DNA of 50,838 nt from Bacillota bacterium (GTDB lineage Bacteria; Bacillota; UBA5301; Bu52). Where the stretch lies: assembly GCA_014896355.1 (NCBI GenBank), contig JADBKO010000042.1, positions 1 through 50,838 of the forward strand, read 5' to 3'. The notes beneath the pieces were generated by a model. It searched no databases. It was not told the DNA's origin and saw only the letters and a list, made by a program, of their open reading frames with translations. The position numbers and the translations under genes are program-made. The stretch's first letter is position 1. The number at the start of each line of letters is the position of its first letter. Below, in pieces: positions 8,652 to 15,681 of this stretch.

Positions 8652-9092
8652 TCACTTCGTTGCGGCACTTCCGGCCCGCTTGCGCATTTCGGCCAGTTCC
8701 TCCTTGAGCGCCTTGTTTTCGTTGTGGACAGCCCCCGTGCTGCGTTCCCATTGCTGCAGATCGCGCAAGGCTTCGTAGTACTTGAAGCGCAGGGACGCAT
8801 ACGCCGCTTCGCTTTCGATGAGGCGTGTTTTCAAGGTGGCGATCTGCCCCCGAAGCAAGTCGTTCTCGGTGTGAAGCTTCTCGTTCAGCTCCCTGAGAGC
8901 GCGGTTTTCCGCGCTAAGAGTTTCCTCTAGGGAACCAGGAGGGAAAGGAGTGCTCGGCGCAGGGGGTGCCGGTGGCCCGCCGAACGGCGGGCGCGGTGAA
9001 GGTCCAGAGGCCGGGCTCTCACCCATTGCCCCCGCGTTTGTCGCTGCGCCTTGCAGGATCCGGCGCAGCCAGGCCAACGGGGTACTGGTCAT
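8652..9092 (-). CDS. Small coiled-coil protein of the fluoride-responsive operon
   Basis: A 146-residue protein of no family I recognise. Residues 1-20 are a short amphipathic segment, 25-52 a Pro/Gly-rich linker, and 55-140 one long heptad-rich coiled coil (ENRALRELNEKLHTENDLL, then NENKALKEELAEMRKR). No signal peptide or catalytic motif is seen. The start ATG overlaps the stop of the DUF6062-like gene (ATGA), so the two are translationally coupled. As the third gene behind fluoride riboswitch 2, its level should rise with fluoride. A scaffold role is only a guess. Confidence 0.7.
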   Translation of the reverse strand: MTSTPLAWLRRILQGAATNAGAMGESPASGPSPRPPFGGPPAPPAPSTPFPPGSLEETLSAENRALRELNEKLHTENDLLRGQIATLKTRLIESEAAYASLRFKYYEALRDLQQWERSTGAVHNENKALKEELAEMRKRAGSAATK

Positions 9093-9802
9093 GCGTGATT
9101 CCCCCTTGACGCCAACGATCCGCGTAACAGGTTCAAAGCCTTCGCCACGGCCGCGACCGCCTTGGGATCTACCGGTTGCCTCCGCTGCCGGTAATCATAC
9201 GAACGGATGAACGCCTCGACACCCTGGCTGATCTCTGCCAAGACCGCGCGTTCCTTGTTCGCCAGAGCTGTCAGGAGCTGTTGCCGGCGCGGAGGACGAA
9301 GGTGTGCCTGGGCCACCTGCGCAAAGGCGGAAAGATGCGCCAGGCACATGGGCTGCGCCTGCTGGAAGACGGCTGTAAATCCTGGATTTTGGCCGAACAG
9401 CTCCGCCGCTGTGAGCAGGAAGCGTTGGAGTTCCTGTTCCACCCATTGGCATGCCGGACAGGTGTCCACCTGGGAAACAGCCGCTAGATTGCGCGTTGCC
9501 AGCAACTGCTGGGAACGCTTCAGCAGGGTTTGCAAGGTTAAGGCCAACCCCAACCGGTCGGGGTACCTCTCCAGACGAGTCAAGTGCTCCCGGCAAAGCC
9601 CCTGATCCAGAATGCGCCCCTGGTAGGCGTCGTCCATGACCATTTCATCATAATAGTGGGCCACAAAGTCCTCTTCCAAGCTGGCCTTCAGGGCGCAAAA
9701 CGGGCAAGCCTCGCGCTGTTGAAACGCATCCATGACCTCCCAGCTACTGATGTCCAGGTGCGCACCGGAAACCGCAGGCGCGTCTCGGTTCGCCTCTTTC
9801 AT
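9089..9802 (-). CDS. DUF6062-like Cys-rich protein of the fluoride-responsive operon
   Basis: A 237-residue protein that resembles the DUF6062 family. It contains paired Cys/His motifs, CPFCALKASLEEDFV near residue 35 and CREHLTRL near 70, then CPACQWVEQELQRFL near 114 and MCLAHL near 152, suggesting two metal sites. The rest is mainly helical. No function is established for the family to my knowledge. The ATG overlaps the stop of the HEAT-repeat gene, and the downstream coiled-coil gene overlaps its own stop. Position behind a fluoride riboswitch suggests a part in the fluoride response. That is inference. Confidence 0.75.
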   Translation of the reverse strand: MKEANRDAPAVSGAHLDISSWEVMDAFQQREACPFCALKASLEEDFVAHYYDEMVMDDAYQGRILDQGLCREHLTRLERYPDRLGLALTLQTLLKRSQQLLATRNLAAVSQVDTCPACQWVEQELQRFLLTAAELFGQNPGFTAVFQQAQPMCLAHLSAFAQVAQAHLRPPRRQQLLTALANKERAVLAEISQGVEAFIRSYDYRQRRQPVDPKAVAAVAKALNLLRGSLASRGNHA

Positions 9803-10527
9803 CTGACCCAGCCTCCCCGCCTTTCAGCTCCTCGTCTCTCAGATCCGATATGCCCGCCCCGCACTCTGGCGGAGGCGCTCTGCTGTCCCGTGCCACCGGG
9901 CCTCTCCGCCGCCTTGCCGCTGATCCCGAGCCTGTTCAGGGCCTGCTGTGCCTCCCGACGCAAGAACGCGCTGCGCGCCTGTAGTAAGGGCACCAGAGCC
10001 AGGAGAGAGCGCTGGTCACCGATCTCCGCCAGAGCCCGGACAGATTGCCCCCGCACAGGCAGAGGCATGTTCTCGGCGGTGGCGGCCTGGAGCAGGGCAG
10101 GGGTAGCCGCCGTGGCACCGATCCTGCCTAGGGATTCTGCGGCCTGCCGCTGGAGAGCGGGGTCTCCGCCGTGCAACAGAATGCGGCACAAAGCGGGCAC
10201 CGCATGCTTGCTCCGCTTTTCGCCGAGCACCCACGCCGCCCGCACCCGGATTTCGGGGACCGGATGATGGTTCAGCGCGTCCAGGAGCTTCTCCTCATAA
10301 CTGGGTTCGGGATCACCGGTCGCTTGGTTTACGCCGCCCCTGGCCGGTCCGTCGGCCGCCTGGCCGGTGTCGCAGTGGCCAGAAGCGGTTGAGCCGCGCA
10401 TAAGGATGGAAGCACACGACGGGCCCGCCTGGGAGGCCTCCAGCTTCCCCAGGGCAAGTCCGCAATTCCAGCAAACTTCGGCTGTGGGAGGATTCTCCTT
10501 CCAGCACCGCGGACAAAATCGCACCAA
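9799..10527 (-). CDS. Zinc-ribbon / HEAT-repeat protein, first gene after fluoride riboswitch 2
   Basis: A 242-residue protein. Residues 5-22 form a zinc ribbon (CPRC, then CWNC). After a linker, residues about 85-210 hold three or four PBS-lyase type HEAT repeats (IRVRAAWVLGEKRSKHAVPAL, LQRQAAESLGRIGATAATPAL and VRGQSVRALAEIGDQRSL). Such repeats usually bind proteins. The start was set at TTG 10527, 9 bases after AGGAGG; the open frame also extends back to the terminator U run, where no ribosome site exists. It heads a tightly coupled three-gene operon. No enzymatic motif is present. Confidence 0.75.
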   Translation of the reverse strand: MVRFCPRCWKENPPTAEVCWNCGLALGKLEASQAGPSCASILMRGSTASGHCDTGQAADGPARGGVNQATGDPEPSYEEKLLDALNHHPVPEIRVRAAWVLGEKRSKHAVPALCRILLHGGDPALQRQAAESLGRIGATAATPALLQAATAENMPLPVRGQSVRALAEIGDQRSLLALVPLLQARSAFLRREAQQALNRLGISGKAAERPGGTGQQSASARVRGGHIGSERRGAERRGGWVR

Positions 10528-10555
10528 GCTCGTTTGCCTCCTCTTCCGGCCAAAC

Positions 10556-10640
10556 AAAAAAGCCCCTACTCGGCCCGAACAGGCCTGAGTAGGAGCTATC
10601 AGCCGACTTGCAAGCCGGACGTTGGGCGAGCTCCATCGCC
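10556..10640 (-). promoter_or_regulatory. Fluoride riboswitch (crcB motif) 2 with intrinsic terminator
   Basis: The minus strand reads GGCGATGGAGCTCGCC (from 10640), then AAC..., GGCTGATAGCTCCTAC (ending near 10589). This is a near-perfect fluoride aptamer, closer to consensus than copy 1. The final CTACTC joins a terminator hairpin (CTACTCAGGCC / GGGCCGAGTAG) followed by TTTTTT at 10556-10561. The ribosome site of the HEAT-repeat gene begins about 10 bases further on. This is a transcriptional switch controlling three genes of unknown function. Confidence 0.92.
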
Positions 10641-10652
10641 TTCCTTATTAAA

Positions 10653-10681
10653 ATCGTAGCAGCGTCGGGCCTGATTGTCAA
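10653..10681 (-). promoter_or_regulatory. Sigma-A promoter of fluoride riboswitch operon 2
   Basis: TTGACA (10676-10681), 17-base spacer, TACGAT (10653-10658) on the minus strand. The predicted transcription start is about 5 bases before the aptamer. Confidence 0.8.
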
Positions 10682-10752
10682 GGTGCGGAGCGACGGGTGA
10701 GTCCTGCGCCGCGCCCCGCGGTCCCTGGACAGTCTCTTTGGCCGAAAGGCAG

Positions 10753-10781
10753 TTGCAGGACGCCGCCGCGGGTAGTAGTAT
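10753..10781 (+). promoter_or_regulatory. Probable promoter of the HPr-kinase/PEPCK-like gene
   Basis: TTGCAG (10753-10758), 17-base spacer, TAGTAT (10776-10781), about 100 bases before the GTG start at 10883 and divergent from the fluoride riboswitch promoter. Confidence 0.5.
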
Positions 10782-10882
10782 AGCGGTATCGAGAGCCCAG
10801 CCTGGCAGGGCTCGTATGATCCATGTGATCTACGTAGTGCGAAGTAGTGCGAAGGCAGAAGAGAGAATGGAGGAGTCCGGTT

Positions 10883-12772
10883 GTGTCGTTGAATGGGCTG
10901 ATCTGGGCGCCCCGCCAAGTCATCCTGAACACCGGCGGCCAAGTCTGCGACACAGTCAAGGAGCTTTTGGCCAGCAAGCCCTTTTACGAAGTTGTGGAGC
11001 ACTTTCTGCGCCACCTCCAGAAGCACGAATCTCCGCTCCTGGAGCTTTTCGACGCTGCACAGCCGCGGCAGACCGAGCAGCAGCCCAAGGGCACGGAGGG
11101 CACGGAGCAGCCACCCAAGGGCACGGAGCAGCAGCCGGCGAACCCGGACCGGCAGATCGACGTCCTGGTAGCCCTGTTCCAGGCGCTGGCGGTCTTTCCT
11201 CTCCAACAAGCCGCCCGCATCGTGCCGGGAGCGGAGCGGTTTGCAGCGCGACCCAAACTGCTGCACAGGTTCGTGGAGGAGCTCTACGATTATTGGCGTG
11301 GGTTTGACCGCTTTGTGGTATCTCATGCGGAAAGCCAGGCCAACGGGCAGCCCGATGCGCGGCCTTACCGGACTTTCAACGACACGGTAGAGCGCCTGAC
11401 GGATCTGGTGCGCGCCGCTTACCGGGACATCTGCGAGAACATCACCGGAGACCATCCTCGCGTCTATCGCCAGGTGGCAGCCGGGGCTCACACGGGCATC
11501 ATCGCCGTGCCGAAGGAATGGGTGTGCCCGGGGGGGATCTACGAACCGCTGCGCCGGATCCCGTTCATCCGGCAACTCCTGATCAATCCGCCGTTGATCA
11601 TCGATCCGCCCATGAACAAGCGGACCGGGGAATTCACCCGCGTGGAGGAAAACCCGCTGGAGGGTTGGGAACTGCGCCCGGAGGAATGGCTCTGCTATCC
11701 GGCTTTGGTGGGGCCTCTGGTGATTTTCGTCTACTTTCACCAGCGTTTCATGGGGCTGGGATGCTCGCTGGCCAACCTGTTCGAGTTGGCCGGGGATGCG
11801 CAGATTGCCCAGGGCCCCCATGCGATCTACCTTTTTGGGGCACCCGCCCAGCCCATGCAGCGGTTTGGCCAGCTGCCCACGGTCTTTCATGAGGATCATG
11901 AGCATGGCTGGCTGGTGGCGGCCGTGCCAGGGGAGGACCGCTTCGGTTATTTTGGTTATCTGAAGAAGATGGTTCTGACCCTGCACAACGTCATCATGAT
12001 GCAGAGATTCGGCCGTATGCCCTTCCACGGCGCCATGACCCGCATCGTTCTGCGCAGCGGCGTGGGGCGCAACATCGTGCTCATCGGCGATACCGGCGCC
12101 GGCAAGTCGGAATCCCTGGAGGCGCTGCGAATCCTGGGAGAGCAATACATCGGGGAGCTGCGCGTGATCGCCGATGACATGGGATCCCTGGCGATCGACG
12201 CCAGCGGCGCCATCCGTGGATATGGCACAGAGATCGGCGCCTTCGTGCGCTTGGATGACTTGCAGCCCGGATATGCCTTCAGCCAGATTGACCGCGCCAT
12301 CATCATGAGCCCGCAGAAGACGAATGCCCGCGCCGTCTTGCCGGTTACGACGTTGGATGAGGTCTTGCACGGATACCCGGTGGACTATCTGCTCTACGCC
12401 AACAATTACGAAGAAGTGGACGAGTCCCACCCCATCCTGGAGCGCTTTGCCGATGTCCAGAGCGCTTTGGCGGTGTTTCGGGAAGGCAAGGCCATGTCCA
12501 AAGGGACCACCACCTCCACCGGCGTGGTCACGAATTACTTCGCCAACGTTTTCGGGCCGGTCCAGTACCCGGAGCTCCACGAAAAGCTGGCGCAACAAGT
12601 CTTTACGGCGGCCTTCGCCAGGGGTGTCTTTGTGGGGCAGTTGCGCACCCGCCTGGGGATCCCGGGCTATGAAAGCAAGGGGCCGGAAATGGCGGCCCGC
12701 GCTCTGCTGGCCCAGATGGCGGCGCAGCAGGCCCGGGTCCAGCCCTCCGCCGAGGCTCAGCCTCAGGCCTAG
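10883..12772 (+). CDS. P-loop protein of the HPr kinase/PEP carboxykinase type
   Basis: A 629-residue protein. The GTG at 10883 is chosen because AGGAG lies 7 bases upstream; an earlier in-frame GTG at 10847 has no such site. Residues about 55-85 are a Gln/Lys/Pro-rich linker with a short repeat (PKGTE twice). Near residue 400 is a Walker A, LIGDTGAGKSESLEAL, followed by IADDMGSLAID and VRLDDLQPGYAF. This arrangement resembles the HPr kinase / ATP-type PEPCK nucleotide site (GDxGxGKSE) rather than other P-loop classes. The N-terminal 380 residues match nothing I recognise. It could be a protein kinase or a PEPCK-like enzyme. The substrate is unknown. Confidence 0.6.
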   Translation: MSLNGLIWAPRQVILNTGGQVCDTVKELLASKPFYEVVEHFLRHLQKHESPLLELFDAAQPRQTEQQPKGTEGTEQPPKGTEQQPANPDRQIDVLVALFQALAVFPLQQAARIVPGAERFAARPKLLHRFVEELYDYWRGFDRFVVSHAESQANGQPDARPYRTFNDTVERLTDLVRAAYRDICENITGDHPRVYRQVAAGAHTGIIAVPKEWVCPGGIYEPLRRIPFIRQLLINPPLIIDPPMNKRTGEFTRVEENPLEGWELRPEEWLCYPALVGPLVIFVYFHQRFMGLGCSLANLFELAGDAQIAQGPHAIYLFGAPAQPMQRFGQLPTVFHEDHEHGWLVAAVPGEDRFGYFGYLKKMVLTLHNVIMMQRFGRMPFHGAMTRIVLRSGVGRNIVLIGDTGAGKSESLEALRILGEQYIGELRVIADDMGSLAIDASGAIRGYGTEIGAFVRLDDLQPGYAFSQIDRAIIMSPQKTNARAVLPVTTLDEVLHGYPVDYLLYANNYEEVDESHPILERFADVQSALAVFREGKAMSKGTTTSTGVVTNYFANVFGPVQYPELHEKLAQQVFTAAFARGVFVGQLRTRLGIPGYESKGPEMAARALLAQMAAQQARVQPSAEAQPQA

Positions 12773-12889
12773 GTCCCCGCCAAGGCCCAAAGGGAACCGA
12801 AGCTGGCGGAACGGGCCCTGCGCTTCACAGGGGGAGTTCTGCCGGCTGCGCAGCAGAGGCAGAGACCCCGAAAGGGACGGAGGAAAGCG

Positions 12890-13816
12890 ATGCGCCCGGA
12901 TTTACTCGCCTCGTTGGCACGGCAGATTGTGGTGGCTGACGGCGCCACCGGTACCTGGCTTATGGCGGAGGGATACCTGCAGCCCGGGGAACCGGCAGAG
13001 AAGCTGAACCTGGAGGCACCCGCGGCCATCCGGAGGTTGCATCGCCTTTATGTGGAAGCCGGGGCCATGTTGGTGGAGACCAACAGTTTTGGCGGCAACC
13101 GGGTCAAGTTGGGTGCAGCCGGTTTGGCAGAACAAGCCCCGGCCCTGAACGAGGCCGCCGCCCGTCTGGCCCGCCGGGCGGTGGGGCAGGACGTATGGGT
13201 GGCGGGTTCCATGGGCCCCACCGGCAAGCTGCTGCAGCCTCTGGGCGATTTGGACCCGGAGGAGGCGGAGGAGGCATTTTACCAGCAAGCCCAGGCGCTG
13301 CTGGACGGCGGAGCCGACTTGATCCTCATCGAGACCATGTCGGATCTGCAGGAGGCCGCGGCGGCCGTGCGCGGTGCACGGCGGGCCGGTGCGCCGGTCA
13401 TCCTGGCCCAGATGACGTTCGGACCGGGAGGCCGGACGTTCATGGGCGTGGACGGCACTGCGGCAGCCCAGGAATTGCTGCGAGCCGGAGCTCACGGGGT
13501 GGGTGCCAACTGCGGCGACGATTGGGACGGCATGCGGCTGGCCGTGGCCCGCATGGCCAAGGAAGTGGCCCACCGGAACCAGGCTGGCGCCAAAGCAGGC
13601 GGAGACAGCCCCGGGCCGTTTGTCTCCGCCCTTCCTAACGCCGGCAAGCCCCAGCTGGTGGACGGAAAGGCCGTCTACCCCACGACGCCGCAGCAGTTCG
13701 CGGAGGAAATGCTGGACTATTTGGACCTCGGCGTGCGGCTGGTGGGCGGCTGTTGTGGGACCACGCCCGAGCACATCCGGGCGTTGGCCCAGGCGTTGAG
13801 GCGCCGGCCTGCCTGA
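12890..13816 (+). CDS. Homocysteine S-methyltransferase family protein
   Basis: A 308-residue single-domain enzyme of the Hcy-binding (Pfam S-methyl_trans) family, like the first domain of MetH or BHMT. It carries ADGATGTWL near 16, VETNSFGGNR at 62-71, the first zinc Cys in GANCGDD (C208) and the paired zinc Cys in VGGCCGTTPEHI (C288, C289), so all three ligands are present. ATG at 12890 follows GGAGGAA. No cobalamin or folate domain is attached, so the methyl donor is not evident. It follows the P-loop gene by about 120 bases, possibly in one transcript. Confidence 0.88.
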   Translation: MRPDLLASLARQIVVADGATGTWLMAEGYLQPGEPAEKLNLEAPAAIRRLHRLYVEAGAMLVETNSFGGNRVKLGAAGLAEQAPALNEAAARLARRAVGQDVWVAGSMGPTGKLLQPLGDLDPEEAEEAFYQQAQALLDGGADLILIETMSDLQEAAAAVRGARRAGAPVILAQMTFGPGGRTFMGVDGTAAAQELLRAGAHGVGANCGDDWDGMRLAVARMAKEVAHRNQAGAKAGGDSPGPFVSALPNAGKPQLVDGKAVYPTTPQQFAEEMLDYLDLGVRLVGGCCGTTPEHIRALAQALRRRPA

Positions 13817-13866
13817 AGACGGCAAGCAGCTGGCGCCTGGTGACCGGCCCTGGCGGAGCCGGGGTC

Positions 13867-14931
13867 TTAGTGAGCCGCCCGGCCGGCGTGGGCCAGCTTG
13901 AGAAGCCCCAGACTGGCCGCTTTCTCCAGCCACTCCCGGGTCACGGGGCGCCCGCCCTTGCTCACTTCCTGCAAGGGTACTTCCACCACTTGGTCGTGCT
14001 GGATCCCCACCATGAGTCCGCCCCGGCCTTCCAGAGCCAGCTGCGCCGCCCGCTGGGCAAACAGATTGTCCTGCCACAGCTCGCGTTCCGTAGGCGGCCC
14101 GCCACGCTGGGCGTACCCCAGCACCTGGACGCGCAGCTCGCGCCCGGTTTCCTTGGCCAGCAGCTCGGCGAGAGTGTAGCCCACACCTTCCAGCGGCACA
14201 TTGCCAAAGGCGTCGACGCTGCGGGCGATGCGCCGCGCCGATTCCACCTGCACGCCCTCGGATGCCACCACCAGCACAGAGTGTTGCCCGGCGCTGACCC
14301 GGCGGCGGATTTCATCCGCCACCGCCTCCAGATCGAACGGCAATTCCGGCAGCAGCAGCACGTCCGCAAAGGTGGCGAGGGCGATGTGCAGGGCCAGCCA
14401 GCCGGCCTCGCGGCCCATGGCCTCCACCACCATGTCGCGCCGGTGCGCCCAGTTGCTGGGGATGCAGGAGGTCACCATGTCCACCCCGCGCTGCACCGCC
14501 GTGGGAAAGCCAATGGAGGTTTCGCTGCCGATGACGTCGTTGTCGATGGTCTGTGGTACGCCGATGGCCGGAAACCCTTGCCGGGAAAGCTCCGCCGCCA
14601 CGCTGAGCGTATCATCGCCGCCGGCGGCGATGAGGACGTCGATCTTCGCCGCAGCCAGGGTGTCCAGGACTTGAGGCATGGACCCCTCTTTCATGGGGTT
14701 GGTCCGGGAGGTACCGAGAATGGTTCCGCTTTGGAAAATGAGGGGCCGCAGTTCGGATTTCTGGATTTCATGCCATTTCCCATGGGCCACTCCCCACCAG
14801 CCGCGCTCAAAACCAATGAGCGTGGCACCGGATTCCTGCAGGGTTTGGTGCAGCCGCCAGAGAAACGCGTGGATCCCGCTGGAGTCGCCGCCGCCGGTCA
14901 GGACACCGATCCGCTTTGCCGTTGCTGCCAT
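13867..14931 (-). CDS. Phosphofructokinase, divergent (PPi/ATP type unclear)
   Basis: A 354-residue 6-phosphofructokinase-family enzyme. Visible motifs: GGGDSSGIHAFL near 13 (usually GGDxPGLNAxIR), GTILGTSRTNP near 70, GGDD at 104-107, PQTIDND at 126-132 with the catalytic Asp, and EAMGREAG near 164. GGDD is the form usual in pyrophosphate-dependent enzymes (ATP enzymes have GGDG). The residue before TIDND is Gln, neither the Lys of PPi enzymes nor the Gly of ATP enzymes. The conserved Asn of the first motif is His. Phosphoryl donor and even substrate are therefore uncertain. ATG 14931 follows GGAGGG; the open frame starts 21 bases earlier. Confidence 0.8.
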   Translation of the reverse strand: MAATAKRIGVLTGGGDSSGIHAFLWRLHQTLQESGATLIGFERGWWGVAHGKWHEIQKSELRPLIFQSGTILGTSRTNPMKEGSMPQVLDTLAAAKIDVLIAAGGDDTLSVAAELSRQGFPAIGVPQTIDNDVIGSETSIGFPTAVQRGVDMVTSCIPSNWAHRRDMVVEAMGREAGWLALHIALATFADVLLLPELPFDLEAVADEIRRRVSAGQHSVLVVASEGVQVESARRIARSVDAFGNVPLEGVGYTLAELLAKETGRELRVQVLGYAQRGGPPTERELWQDNLFAQRAAQLALEGRGGLMVGIQHDQVVEVPLQEVSKGGRPVTREWLEKAASLGLLKLAHAGRAAH

Positions 14932-14961
14932 GGGCTGGATCCCTCCTGCCAAGAATGGTGG

Positions 14962-14990
14962 AGGATATTTGGTCTTAAGTCACTATTCAA
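14962..14990 (-). promoter_or_regulatory. Probable promoter of the phosphofructokinase gene
   Basis: TTGAAT (14985-14990), 17-base spacer, TATCCT (14962-14967) on the minus strand, about 30 bases before the start codon. Confidence 0.4.
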
Positions 14991-15044
14991 TACGCAGGGG
15001 AGGTCTCCCTGCTGCACCAGGGGAGCGATCTGGCCGCCTGTCTT

Positions 15045-15671
15045 TCACAGCTCCTTGCACAGATAGATGGCGACCTCGTGGCGGGAGAGGCTGCTATTGC
15101 TGTACAGGTGGTCATGGAGGCCACAGATGGCAAATCCCCGGGCCAGATAGAACTGGATGGCCGGAAAATTGGTGCTGGGGGTGTCCGCCCATACGGCTCG
15201 GGCCCCGTGCTCCCGGGCGAAGGCCAGGGCCTGTTCCAAAAGGGCGGAGCCGATTCCGTGTCCACGGACCGGCCGGTGCACGTAGAGGCTGAAAAGGCGC
15301 GCCGTGGCGTTCCACTCGTCCAGGGCCAGCTCCAGCAGGCCGTAGGCGGCGGCCGAAGCAACGGCCGGCGCTGCGGGTGCCGCGGGCAGCCCCGTGGGAG
15401 GGAAGGCCCCGGCCGGAAAAGCTCCCAGCACCAGGGCGCCGCCGGCCTGCAGATGCGCCATGAACGTCTCCACTTCAGCCCAGTCCCAATCCGTGTAATC
15501 CAGGATGGCCGGCTCCGGCAGCCGTTCCGGCTGCAGCGTGTATGTCACGGCTGCCGGGCTTGAGGAGATCCGCTGGACCTTCAGCCCGATTTCGGACTGG
15601 TAGCCCATATCCATGCGATTCAACAGGGGGATGTCTTTCCGGTCCACGGGCCGGATCTGGAAAGGAATCAT
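15045..15671 (-). CDS. GNAT-family N-acetyltransferase
   Basis: A 208-residue protein. The acetyl-CoA binding motif A is VHRPVRGHGIGSALLEQAL near 130-150 (R-G-x-G-I-G/S), followed by FYLARGFAICG. An Ala/Pro-rich insert lies near 95-110. The substrate is unknown. ATG 15671 follows GAGGGGG and lies about 10 bases after the stop of the iron-sulfur/cytochrome fusion, so it is probably the last gene of the glycerol operon. Confidence 0.8.
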   Translation of the reverse strand: MIPFQIRPVDRKDIPLLNRMDMGYQSEIGLKVQRISSSPAAVTYTLQPERLPEPAILDYTDWDWAEVETFMAHLQAGGALVLGAFPAGAFPPTGLPAAPAAPAVASAAAYGLLELALDEWNATARLFSLYVHRPVRGHGIGSALLEQALAFAREHGARAVWADTPSTNFPAIQFYLARGFAICGLHDHLYSNSSLSRHEVAIYLCKEL

Positions 15672-15681
15672 GGCCGCCCCC

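Noticed and set aside
11081-11135. Short repeat in the P-loop gene (PKGTE twice) as a mobile or regulatory repeat
   Set aside because: Only two copies, in frame, within a low-complexity linker; probably simple slippage.
10313-12790. An 825-codon open frame on the minus strand
   Set aside because: It is antisense to the P-loop gene and the start of the HEAT gene, has no family motifs or ribosome site, and reflects the high GC content.
13753-15066. A 437-codon plus-strand frame over the phosphofructokinase gene
   Set aside because: Antisense shadow; the minus strand carries all PFK motifs.
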